Of a stretch of 64,000 bases of DNA, positions 20,273 to 27,609 are shown piece by piece. Below the pieces are notes generated by a model. That model was given only the letters and a program-made list of their open reading frames with translations, ran no database searches and had not been told where the DNA came from. The stretch covers positions 372,001 through 436,000 of the forward strand of contig JAXMDM010000004.1 in NCBI GenBank assembly GCA_046348835.1. Reading direction: 5' to 3'. Both the position numbers and the translations under genes were made by a program. How positions within the stretch are numbered: position 1 is the first letter of the stretch; the number at the start of each line of letters is the position of its first letter. The stretch is from Defluviicoccus sp046348835 (GTDB taxonomy: Bacteria; Pseudomonadota; Alphaproteobacteria; Rhodospirillales; Defluviicoccaceae).

Positions 20273-20432
20273 CCAAGTCGGGGAAGGGAGGGAGGAGAGA
20301 ACGCAGACTCGAAGCGTTCGCGGAACCCTGTATATAGGATTGTCTTCAGATTAACAAGCATAAAAAGGAAAAGTGTCAGCAAGGCCGGCGTCACCAACGA
20401 CAGGGATTCCCCCCTCGCGCCCGGCGCCCAGG

Positions 20433-21425
20433 CTAAAATCCCAGATCTTCCAGCAACACCCGGTTCGGCGGCATGTGGCCGTCGGAGAACATCTTGATGT
20501 TGACGATGACGCAATCGCCCATGCCGAGGCGGCCCTCCAAGGTCGCCGACCCCATGTGCGGCAGCAGGACCACGTTGTCCAGCTGCATCAGCTTCGGGTT
20601 CACCGCCGGCTCGTTCTCGAACACGTCGAGGGCGGCGCCGCCGATCTCGCGGTTGCGCAGCATGCGCACCAGTGCGATCTCGTCGATGATCTCGCCGCGG
20701 GCGGTGTTGACGATATAGGCGTGCGGCGGGATCAGTTTCAGCCGGCGGGCGGAGAGCAGGTGGAAGGTGGCCGGGGTGTGCGGGCAGTGGACGGTGATGA
20801 AGTCCATCCGCGCCAGCATCTGGTCCAGGCTTTGGTGGTAGGTCGCCTCCAGCTCCGATTCGATCTCCGCATGCACGCGATGGCGGTTGTGGTAGTGAAT
20901 GCGCATGTGGAAGGCGCGCGCCCGCCGGGCCACGGCCTGGCCGATCCGGCCCATACCGACGATGCCGAGGCGCTTGCCGGAGACCCGGTGCCCAAGCATC
21001 CAGGTGGGGGTCCAGCCGGTCCACCGACCGGCGCGGAGCACCCGCTCACCCTCGGTCAGCCGTCGGGGGGCGGCGAGGATCAGCGCCATCGTCATGTCGG
21101 CGGTGTCCTCGGTCAGCACATCCGGGGTGTTGGTGACGGTGAGCCCCTTGGCCCGCGCGGCGCGCAGGTCGATGTGGTCGACGCCGGCACCGTAATTGGC
21201 GATCAGTTTCAGGCGATCGCTGGCCGCCTTGACCACCACCTCGTCGATGCGATCGGTCACCGTCGGCACCAGCACGTCCGCCGTCTGCATCGCCTGCAGC
21301 AGCCGGTTCTTGCTCATCGGCTCGTCGGTCAGGTTGAGGCGGACGTCGAATAGTTCCATCATCCGCGTTTCAACCGCGTCCGGCAGCTTGCGGGTAACGA
21401 CGACGATGGGTTTCGCCTTGGCCAT
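20433..21425 (-). CDS. D-2-hydroxyacid dehydrogenase (glyoxylate reductase type)
   Basis: 330-residue NAD(P)-dependent dehydrogenase of the D-isomer-specific 2-hydroxyacid family, GyaR/glyoxylate-hydroxypyruvate reductase branch. LIANYGAGVDHIDL precedes the Rossmann motif GKRLGIVGMGRIGQAVARRA. The catalytic Arg is in VNTARGEIIDE, the Glu in LDVFENEP and the His in LLPHMGSAT. The ATG at 21425 gives MAKAKPIVVVTRKLP; the frame is open about 130 codons upstream but that part is Arg-rich and noncoding-like. It is divergent from the SH3-domain gene. Confidence 0.92.
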   Translation of the reverse strand: MAKAKPIVVVTRKLPDAVETRMMELFDVRLNLTDEPMSKNRLLQAMQTADVLVPTVTDRIDEVVVKAASDRLKLIANYGAGVDHIDLRAARAKGLTVTNTPDVLTEDTADMTMALILAAPRRLTEGERVLRAGRWTGWTPTWMLGHRVSGKRLGIVGMGRIGQAVARRARAFHMRIHYHNRHRVHAEIESELEATYHQSLDQMLARMDFITVHCPHTPATFHLLSARRLKLIPPHAYIVNTARGEIIDEIALVRMLRNREIGGAALDVFENEPAVNPKLMQLDNVVLLPHMGSATLEGRLGMGDCVIVNIKMFSDGHMPPNRVLLEDLGF

Positions 21426-21564
21426 ACCGATTCTCGAGCGCCTGATCGCTTCGATTGTCCGCCTTAGCAGGCACCGGGCAGCGTGTCCAGTGTACGCCCA
21501 GCGTGCCCCAGGGCACCGAGGGCGGCTTGACCCGCGCCGGCACCGATGTGGTATCGTCGCCGCG

Positions 21565-22146
21565 ATGACTCGCAAGCCGTTGATGGGAATTTTCGCAACC
21601 CGGCCGATCTCCGTTGGCCGCCGGGCGCGGCGGGCGCAGGCGGCGGCGTGGGTGTCGGCGTCGGTGCTGGTCGCCGGGGTCATGGTGTCGGCGGGGCCGG
21701 AAACGGCCCGGGCAGCGCCCGAGCCGTCCGGACTGCCGATACCGCGATTCGTCACCCTGCGCGCCGAAGAGGCCAACATGCGCACCGGCCCCGGCGAACA
21801 GTATCCCATCAAGTGGACCTATCAGCGCGCCGGGCTGCCGGTGGAGGTGGTCGCCGAGTACCACACCTGGCGGCGCATCCGCGACTGGCAGGGGACCGAG
21901 GGCTGGATGCACTCCAGCATGCTGTCGGGGCGCCGCTCGATCATGGTCATCGGCGAGGTCCACCCGCTGCACGCCTCCGCCGACGCCCAAAGCCGCATCC
22001 TCGCCGAGGTCGAACCGAAGGTGACCGGCCAGCTCGAGTCCTGCCCCGCCGGCGGCGCCTGGTGCCGGGTCAAGATCGACAACGTGAAAGGCTGGCTGAA
22101 ACGCACCGATGTGTGGGGCGTCTACCCGGGCGAAACGGTGGAGTAG
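21565..22146 (+). CDS. Exported SH3-domain protein
   Basis: 193-residue secreted or periplasmic protein. A basic N-terminus and hydrophobic stretch (AAAWVSASVLVAGVMVSA) then AxA (ARAAPEP) suggest a Sec signal cut near residue 50. The rest contains bacterial SH3-like repeats: EEANMRTGPGEQYPIKWTY with WRRIRDWQGTEGWMHSSML, and a second partial copy with CRVKIDNVKGWLKRTDVWG. Such domains usually bind cell-wall peptides. It sits convergent with the exported orphan (13 bases apart) and divergent from the dehydrogenase. Confidence 0.82.
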   Translation: MTRKPLMGIFATRPISVGRRARRAQAAAWVSASVLVAGVMVSAGPETARAAPEPSGLPIPRFVTLRAEEANMRTGPGEQYPIKWTYQRAGLPVEVVAEYHTWRRIRDWQGTEGWMHSSMLSGRRSIMVIGEVHPLHASADAQSRILAEVEPKVTGQLESCPAGGAWCRVKIDNVKGWLKRTDVWGVYPGETVE

Positions 22147-22159
22147 GGCATCGCTTTAC

Positions 22160-23059
22160 CTACAGCACCAGTGTGGGCAGGCGCCCCAGGATCGGGTAAC
22201 CGACGCTCCGCTTCGCGTCATTCAATGTAAATGCCCACGCCACGGTAGACGACGTCCCGGATTTAGTCGTCAGCGTATATTCTAGCCGTAATTCACGAGG
22301 GCCAGCAGGTCCAGCCAGAACCGCAAGTCCGTTCGCGGTTAATTTGATAACGAGGTTACGTGTCGCACCCGCCACAACATCAGTCAGCACAGTCGTGCCA
22401 ATTTTCTTCCAAGTCGATTTTAGCATGTAGAGTTTGACTATAGCACGTCCAGACTGCTGTGGGTTGGTGGCAATTTTTACGCCTTTGGCGAGCTTTGTTT
22501 TTAACTCCTTGATGGTACTGGCTTTATCCGTCAGCTCCATAAAGGCCTCGAGCCCAGCTCTATAAACCACCCCCGGTAGTCCAGGCTGAATGTCGGGCAG
22601 ATGAAAGCCGGTCTCGCAGGGAGCAACGAGAGCATCGTAATTCAACGACCCGGAAAGACGTCCAGCCTCAACAAGACCAATATTTACGGGAGTTACGCAT
22701 GCAAGCCATTTATTTACATCGTGAAAAGTACCGCCATTGGCTAATGGCAGGTAATAAGCGTAATAACATCCATTCCATGCCATAGTCCAGTTGACCCAAT
22801 CAAGCGATGCATTTAGATACTGCTCCTGGACAGTATTGCAAACACCGGTCAACGATATGGAATCTATGGCATCTCGGTAAGTGTCCATTATGGAGTGGAG
22901 ATCGTCTGCTGCCAATGCAGCGGCGTTGGCGTCATTGATGGCCTTTTGAATCTCTCCTACAACCACCTCCCCATCGCCCGCATTTGCATCGCCAACAGGC
23001 GGCGTACATACGAACATTACGGCCAACGCGATGCTGGCAAACCGAACTCGTCGTTTCAT
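22160..23059 (-). CDS. Exported protein of unknown function, AT-richer
   Basis: I do not recognise this 299-residue protein. It has a clear Sec signal: KRR, a hydrophobic core (FASIALAVMFVC) and a likely cut after DANA near residue 27. The mature part has four cysteines (GVCNT, NGCYY, LACVTP, APCETG), enough for two disulfides, and a helical segment around KASTIKELKTKLAKGVKI. The C-terminal third looks beta-rich (LRLEYTLTTKSGTSSTVAWAFTLND). Base composition is near 50% GC, with many A/T third positions, against clearly higher GC in the neighbours. That suggests recent acquisition. No linked genes hint at a role. Confidence 0.7.
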   Translation of the reverse strand: MKRRVRFASIALAVMFVCTPPVGDANAGDGEVVVGEIQKAINDANAAALAADDLHSIMDTYRDAIDSISLTGVCNTVQEQYLNASLDWVNWTMAWNGCYYAYYLPLANGGTFHDVNKWLACVTPVNIGLVEAGRLSGSLNYDALVAPCETGFHLPDIQPGLPGVVYRAGLEAFMELTDKASTIKELKTKLAKGVKIATNPQQSGRAIVKLYMLKSTWKKIGTTVLTDVVAGATRNLVIKLTANGLAVLAGPAGPRELRLEYTLTTKSGTSSTVAWAFTLNDAKRSVGYPILGRLPTLVL

Positions 23060-23095
23060 GGAAATCCCCCTATCTGCTTCTTGAAGAGAAGCTAG

Positions 23096-23154
23096 ATGTT
23101 AACTTTACGACGAGAGACTTACCCAAACATGCCCCATACGGGGCAAATGTTAAC
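23096..23154. promoter_or_regulatory. Direct repeats and hairpin upstream of the exported orphan
   Basis: ATGTTAAC occurs twice, at 23096-23103 and 23147-23154. Between them GCCCC/GGGGC (23131-23144) forms a five-base-pair hairpin with ATAC loop. The 124-base gap between the orphan and the NUDIX start is AT-rich and must hold both promoters; the repeats may be regulator sites. No known motif is recognised. Confidence 0.35.
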
Positions 23155-23183
23155 ATTAGTTAGTAGAAGTGCTTATCATTATT

Positions 23184-23663
23184 ATGATCCATAGCGCGGG
23201 TCTGCTTCTGTTTCGGTATCGGGAGGGCGGGGTGGAGGTGATGCTGGTGCATCCGGGTGGGCCGTTCTGGGTGAGGAAGGACAAGGGGGCGTGGTCGATC
23301 CCGAAGGGCTTGTTCGAAGCCGATGAAGAGCCGCTGACGGCCGCACGCAGGGAGTTCCGGGAGGAGACCGGGGTCGACATCGATGGTGTGTTCTTGCCGT
23401 TGGGCGAGCTCCGCCAACCGAGCGGAAAGGTGATCCACGCCTGGGCGGCGGAAGGCGATCTCGATCCGGATCAGGTCAGGAGCAATGCCTTCGAGTTGGA
23501 ATGGCCGAAGCATTCCGGGACGGTTCGCACCTACCCCGAGATCGACAGGGCGGCGTGGTTCCCCATTGCCGAGGCGAGGGAAAGAATCCTGAAGGGGCAG
23601 GCGCCCTTCCTCGACCGCCTGCTTATCGTTGTTCAGCATCCATCCGATGAGGCTTCCGGGTGA
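23184..23663 (+). CDS. NUDIX hydrolase
   Basis: 159-residue pyrophosphohydrolase acting on nucleoside diphosphates linked to another moiety. The Nudix box is complete: Gly at the start of GLFEADEE and AARREFREETGVDI. The N-terminal AGLLLFRYREGGVEVMLVHPG plus KDKGAWSIPKG fits the Ap4A/predicted-diadenosine branch. I prefer the ATG at 23184 (MIHSAGLLLFR) over a GTG five codons upstream. The 3' end overlaps the PAP2 gene by 4 bases. Physiological substrate unknown. Confidence 0.9.
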   Translation: MIHSAGLLLFRYREGGVEVMLVHPGGPFWVRKDKGAWSIPKGLFEADEEPLTAARREFREETGVDIDGVFLPLGELRQPSGKVIHAWAAEGDLDPDQVRSNAFELEWPKHSGTVRTYPEIDRAAWFPIAEARERILKGQAPFLDRLLIVVQHPSDEASG

Positions 23664-24361
23664 GCCGGGCGGATGCCGAGGCGGGAAAGAAGGCGGGGCG
23701 CCGCGAGCTGGGGCCGATCCTGGCGCTGGGCGGCGGCGCGGCGGCGACGCTGGGCTTTGCCTGGCTGGCGGGGGCGGTGGGCAAGGGGAGTACCCACGCC
23801 CTCGATACGCGCCTGTTGTTGGCGCTGCGGCACCCGGGTGACCCGGGGAACCCCATCGGTCCCGCCTGGGTGGAGGAGACGGCCCGCGACTTCACCGCCC
23901 TCGGCAGCAACGGCGTCCTGGTCTTCGCCGTCGCCGCCGGCTGCCTCTTCCTCATCCTTGCCCGCAAGCGGGCGGCGGCCCTGGTGCTGGTTCTGGCCTC
24001 CGGCGGCGGGCTCGCCCTGGTCACGGGGCTGAAGGAGGTGTTCGAGCGAACCCGCCCCGACCTGGTGCCGCACGCGGCGCGGGTCTTCACCACCAGTTTC
24101 CCCAGCAGCCACGCGACCATGTCGGCGGTCGTCTACCTGACCATGGGGGCGCTCCTCGCCGGCGCCCATGCGGACCGGCGGCTGAAGATCTTCTTCGCCC
24201 TGCTGGCGGTGACGCTGACCCTTCTGGTGGGGGCGAGCCGGGTCTACCTGGGCGTCCACTGGCCGACCGACGTGCTGGCGGGCTGGTGCGTCGGTGCCGC
24301 CTGGGCGGTGGTGTTCTGGACCATCGCCGCCTGGCTGCAGCGCCGCCACGGCCGGGGATGA
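23660..24361 (+). CDS. PAP2-family membrane phosphatase
   Basis: 233-residue integral membrane phosphatase of the PAP2 superfamily, with GTG start overlapping the NUDIX stop. The three catalytic motifs are present: K125-EVFERTR-P133, SFPSSH at 146-151 and SRVYLGVHWPTD at 193-204 with catalytic His200 and Asp204. About six hydrophobic helices surround them. Members dephosphorylate lipid phosphates such as phosphatidate or undecaprenyl diphosphate. Pairing with a NUDIX enzyme suggests a pyrophosphate-cleaning pair, but this is inference. Confidence 0.9.
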   Translation: MSRADAEAGKKAGRRELGPILALGGGAAATLGFAWLAGAVGKGSTHALDTRLLLALRHPGDPGNPIGPAWVEETARDFTALGSNGVLVFAVAAGCLFLILARKRAAALVLVLASGGGLALVTGLKEVFERTRPDLVPHAARVFTTSFPSSHATMSAVVYLTMGALLAGAHADRRLKIFFALLAVTLTLLVGASRVYLGVHWPTDVLAGWCVGAAWAVVFWTIAAWLQRRHGRG

Positions 24362-24417
24362 TGGATCGGCGTAAACTTCGCCGCGGCGGCTGGTGCGACG
24401 GCGCGCTCCGCCTGGGG

Positions 24418-25005
24418 TCAGGCGAAGTCCCCGGCCAGCGCCTCGCGGACGGTCTCCGGAAGTATCGCCAGATGCCTGTAGTTGGAGTGGTCGATGCCCA
24501 GCAGGATGCGGCTGCCGGCGGCGCGGAAGGCGGCGATCTGGGCGTCGGTGAAGGGAAACTTGAGGAAATGCACCGACGAGGTCTTGCCGTCGGGGGTGGT
24601 GCGCTCCTGATCGCCCTCCGGGACGGCGGCGACGCGTCCGCCGGCGATCTCGAAGAAGATGTGCTCGTCAACCCCGCCCAATTGAGCCAGGACGCGTCCG
24701 CGGCGAACGGCGTCCTCGATCTCGATCATCATCGTCGCCACCAGGTCCCGCCCCGACGGAATCAGGGGATTGTAGGCGCGAAGCTCGTCCTCGATCTGGG
24801 CCTCGCCCCCCTTCTCGATGATCAGCATCTCGTGCACCTGGTGCAGCATGGTCGCGAAGGACTCGAAATAGAAGGTGATGTCCGGTCCGACGGCGACGCG
24901 GCGATGCTGCTTCAGCGCGGTGATCTCCTGCCGGCGGGCCTGGCGGATGCGGCCGTACTCCTCCATCGGCAGGATGTCGGCACGGGTGATCTGGCGGGCG
25001 GTCAC
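24418..25005 (-). CDS. DUF3501-family protein
   Basis: 195-residue cytoplasmic protein of the DUF3501 family: MTARQITRADILPMEEYGRIRQ, DITFYFESFATMLHQVHEML, RDLVATMMIEIEDAVRR and the C-terminal FPFTDAQIAAFRAAGSRILL. Start is GTG. No enzymatic motif is evident. It follows the CCG-type Fe-S protein by 33 bases, and rubrerythrin lies one gene further upstream, so it belongs to a probable redox operon. The three-gene association recurs in proteobacteria as far as I recall, but the biochemical role is not known to me. Confidence 0.85.
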   Translation of the reverse strand: MTARQITRADILPMEEYGRIRQARRQEITALKQHRRVAVGPDITFYFESFATMLHQVHEMLIIEKGGEAQIEDELRAYNPLIPSGRDLVATMMIEIEDAVRRGRVLAQLGGVDEHIFFEIAGGRVAAVPEGDQERTTPDGKTSSVHFLKFPFTDAQIAAFRAAGSRILLGIDHSNYRHLAILPETVREALAGDFA

Positions 25006-25038
25006 GGCAAGTCGCTCCTCGTCGCGGGTTAACGGGGT

Positions 25039-26376
25039 TCAGTCGCCGTAGGCACGGGCGATGATCTGGATCGGATGCTGCACCGGCTCCACCGGCGGCA
25101 TCGGGCCGTCGAGCCGCTCCATCCCCTGGACGATGTGGTCGCGGGCGAGCGGGCACTCGGACAGCACGTAGGCCGGGTTGTTTTCCTTCGCCTGGCGGGC
25201 GACGGGCCGGCCCACCTTCAGCGCCACCTCGAAGAATTCCTTCATGATCCCCCACGAACCGCCGTGGCCGGAACAGCGCTCGATCACCTTCAGCGGGCTG
25301 TCGGGCAGCAGTTTCAACAGTTCGGTCGCCTTCTGCCCCATGTTCTGGGCGCGGGCATGACAGGCGATGTGCAAGGTGATCCCGCCGGTGACCGGCGTCA
25401 GCCCGGGCGCCAGCCCTTCCCGCTTGGCGATGTCGACGATGTACTCGGCGGCATCGAAGGTCGCCTGGCTCAGCGCCGTTATGTTGGGATCCTCCGGCTC
25501 GATCAACGGCCACTCGAACTTCATCATCAGGCTGCAGGAGGGCACCAGGGAAATAACGTCGTAACCCTGGTCGATCCAGGGCCGGAGCTCGGCCGCCACC
25601 TTGCGGGCGCGGTCGGCCACCCGGCCGATGTCGCCGTATTCCAGTTGCGGCATGCCGCAGCAGGCGGGATAGACCACCTCGGTCTGGACTCCATTGCGGG
25701 CGAGGACCCTCAGCATCGCCTCGCCGACGTCGGGATTGTTGTAGTTGATGAAGCAGGTGGCGTAGACCACCGCCTTGCGGCCGTAGGCGGGCGCCTCGCG
25801 GTTGATCTCCGGCTTGTTCTTACGCGCCCGCGACTCGAAGGTGCGGCCGTGATACGGCGGCAGGTGTGCGTCGCGGTGCACATCCGCCAGCTTCTCCATC
25901 GCCGGCCGGGTCATCTTGTTGCCGCAGCGGCTGGCCCAGTTGGCGATCGGGGCCACCGGCGCCGCCAGCCGGCCGTTGCGGTCGGTTTCGGTCAACTGTT
26001 TCTTGGTGAACGGCACCTCGCCGCGGCGGAACTCGGCGGCCCGATAGCGCAGCATCAGGTGCGGAAAGTCCAGATCGAACTGGTGCGGCGGCACGTACGG
26101 ACACTTGGTCATGAAGCAGAGGTCGCACAGCGTGCAGGCATCGACCACCTGCTTGAAATCGGCGCTGGCAACGCCTTCGACCTCGCCGCTTTCGCTGGCG
26201 TCGACGAGATCGAACAAGCGCGGGAAGCTGTCGCAGAGGTTGAAGCAGCGCCGGCAGCCATGACAGATATCGAACACGCGCCGCAATTCGGTGTCGATCT
26301 TGGTCTCGTCGTAAAACGCCTCGTCGCGCCATGCGATCTTATGGCGCGTCGGTGCCTCTAGGCTCCCCTCGCGCAT
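25039..26376 (-). CDS. CCG-type Fe-S oxidoreductase subunit
   Basis: 445-residue ferredoxin-like plus CCG-domain protein related to GlpC, the glycolate-oxidase iron-sulfur subunit and HdrD. The first [4Fe-4S] motif is C38-HG-C41-RR-C44-FNL-C48, the second C81-TL-C84-DL-C87-FMTK-C92-P. Two CCG-like cysteine regions follow (PACCGMPQLEYGD and ERCSGHGGSWG). No membrane helices are seen. The ATG at 26376 follows GGGGGAGAA; a longer frame up to 26445 lacks support. Located between rubrerythrin and DUF3501 genes, it likely passes electrons to or from one of them; donor and acceptor are unknown. Confidence 0.88.
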   Translation of the reverse strand: MREGSLEAPTRHKIAWRDEAFYDETKIDTELRRVFDICHGCRRCFNLCDSFPRLFDLVDASESGEVEGVASADFKQVVDACTLCDLCFMTKCPYVPPHQFDLDFPHLMLRYRAAEFRRGEVPFTKKQLTETDRNGRLAAPVAPIANWASRCGNKMTRPAMEKLADVHRDAHLPPYHGRTFESRARKNKPEINREAPAYGRKAVVYATCFINYNNPDVGEAMLRVLARNGVQTEVVYPACCGMPQLEYGDIGRVADRARKVAAELRPWIDQGYDVISLVPSCSLMMKFEWPLIEPEDPNITALSQATFDAAEYIVDIAKREGLAPGLTPVTGGITLHIACHARAQNMGQKATELLKLLPDSPLKVIERCSGHGGSWGIMKEFFEVALKVGRPVARQAKENNPAYVLSECPLARDHIVQGMERLDGPMPPVEPVQHPIQIIARAYGD

Positions 26377-26515
26377 TGCGGCATTCTCCCCCGGCGGGCT
26401 GCGGCGGAACGCACCCGACATCCCGCCGATCGGCCGGTCGTTCAATCATCATCTGGAAATGGCGGCCGGGGGCGAAGTGCCCCCGTAGCCGTCGCGCCGG
26501 TCTTAGCGACCGGCG

Positions 26516-26935
26516 TCAGGACATGGTGTCGAGCGCCTTCTGGAAGCGGCCGGCGTGGGACTTCTCGGCCTTGGCCAGGGTCTCGAACCAGTCGGCGATC
26601 TCGTCGAATCCCTCGTCGCGTGCCGCCTTCGCCATCCCCGGATACATGTCGGTGTACTCGTGGGTTTCGCCGGCGATCGCCGCCTTGAGGTTGTCGGAGG
26701 TCATGCCGATGGGCAGCCCGGTGGCGGGGTCCCCGACCTTCTCGAGAAACTCGAGGTGACCATGGGCGTGACCGGTCTCACCTTCCGCGGTGGAGCGGAA
26801 GACGGCCGAAACGTCATTGTAACCCTCGACGTCCGCCTTTTGCGCAAAATACAGGTAGCGGCGGTTCGCCTGCGACTCGCCGGCGAATGCCTCCTTCAAG
26901 TTGTTCTCTGTCTTCGACCCTTTGAGTTCGGCCAT
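26516..26935 (-). CDS. Rubrerythrin (no rubredoxin domain)
   Basis: 139-residue ferritin-like diiron protein. Two ExxH-type ligand pairs are visible: LKEAFAGESQANRRYLYFAQKA with EGETGHAHGHLEFL, and AIAGETHEYTDMYPGMA with LAKAEKSHAGRFQKAL. The C-terminal rubredoxin module (two CxxC pairs) of classic rubrerythrins is absent, so electrons must come from another protein, possibly the Fe-S protein just downstream. The family reduces hydrogen peroxide. It is preceded by a promoter and by the Irr regulator gene. Confidence 0.93.
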   Translation of the reverse strand: MAELKGSKTENNLKEAFAGESQANRRYLYFAQKADVEGYNDVSAVFRSTAEGETGHAHGHLEFLEKVGDPATGLPIGMTSDNLKAAIAGETHEYTDMYPGMAKAARDEGFDEIADWFETLAKAEKSHAGRFQKALDTMS

Positions 26936-27000
26936 CTCTTAATTCTCCCTCTCACGCACAAGCACGCGGCGCCACATTAACGCCCACGTACCTTGCATTT

Positions 27001-27030
27001 TAATATGAGGAGGCCGGACGCCCAAGTCAA
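27001..27030 (-). promoter_or_regulatory. Promoter for the rubrerythrin operon
   Basis: On the minus strand TTGACT (27025-27030), an 18-base spacer and ATATTA (27001-27006) resemble a sigma-70 promoter, about 65 bases upstream of the rubrerythrin start codon. The preceding 27050-27085 stretch is AT-rich (ATGATAATTAATATCA), a plausible site for a Fur-family regulator such as the adjacent Irr. Confidence 0.5.
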
Positions 27031-27072
27031 ACAGATTTCAAGAGTTCTAAAAAACGGGGCAACATACTGATA

Positions 27073-27510
27073 TTAATTATCATTTCTGCCAACGAGGCGG
27101 ACGATGACATCGACCCGGTGAACCATGGTGCCGGCCGGCGCCGGCGGCAAGGCGGCGAGGACGATATCGTCGGCGGGGATGTCCTCGAGGAAGCCGCTGG
27201 CTTCGTGGAAGAAATGATGATGGTCGCTGATGTTGGTGTCGAAGTACGACCGGGTCGCGTCGACGACGATTTCGCGCAGCAAGCCGGCGGCGGTAAACTG
27301 ATGCAGGGTATTGTAGATGGTCGCCAACGAGACGGGGATGTTGGCGACGATCGCCTCCTCGTGCAGTTTCTCGGCGGTAATGTGCCGATCCCCCCCTTCG
27401 AAGAGAATCCGGGCCAGTGACAACCGCTGGCGTGTCGGCCGCAGGTTAGCGCGGCGTAACAGATCCAAAACGTGACCGAATGGGCGCTGCTTGTTCATGC
27501 TAAAAAACAT
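27073..27510 (-). CDS. irr: Fur-family iron regulator, Irr type
   Basis: 145-residue Fur-superfamily regulator from ATG 27510 (141 from the ATG at 27498; a TTG lies further upstream). LRRANLRPTRQRLSLARILFEGGDRHITAEKLHEEA and SLATIYNTLHQFTAAGLL form the winged HTH. DATRSYFDTNISDHHHFFHEASG carries the His-rich segment typical of Irr, the haem-responsive iron regulator of alphaproteobacteria. The N-terminal haem regulatory motif of Bradyrhizobium Irr is lacking, as in many Irr proteins. It lies directly upstream of rubrerythrin on the same strand, suggesting control of peroxide/iron functions. PerR is the main alternative. Confidence 0.82.
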   Translation of the reverse strand: MFFSMNKQRPFGHVLDLLRRANLRPTRQRLSLARILFEGGDRHITAEKLHEEAIVANIPVSLATIYNTLHQFTAAGLLREIVVDATRSYFDTNISDHHHFFHEASGFLEDIPADDIVLAALPPAPAGTMVHRVDVIVRLVGRNDN

Positions 27511-27543
27511 AATCAGTGGATGACGGTGCGACAATCATGGACT

Positions 27544-27591
27544 GGGTCCGTCGCCCCGGGGCGAAAGGATAAACGTCACAGCGACGGACCC
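27544..27591 (-). terminator. Long stem-loop between the flavin oxidoreductase and irr
   Basis: GGGTCCGTCGC (27544-27554) and GCGACGGACCC (27581-27591) are perfectly complementary over 11 bases, enclosing a loop with the self-complementary CGCCCCGGGGCG. It begins 19 bases past the oxidoreductase stop and ends about 33 bases before irr. No T-run follows, so it may be an mRNA 3' end structure, a Rho-assisted terminator, or a leader element of irr. Confidence 0.45.
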
Positions 27592-27609
27592 GGGACCCCG
27601 ACGCCTGCC

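Noticed and set aside
20433..21812. 459-codon version of the hydroxyacid dehydrogenase
   Set aside because: The first 130 or so residues are low-complexity and cross the divergent SH3 gene; the canonical N-terminus is at 21425.
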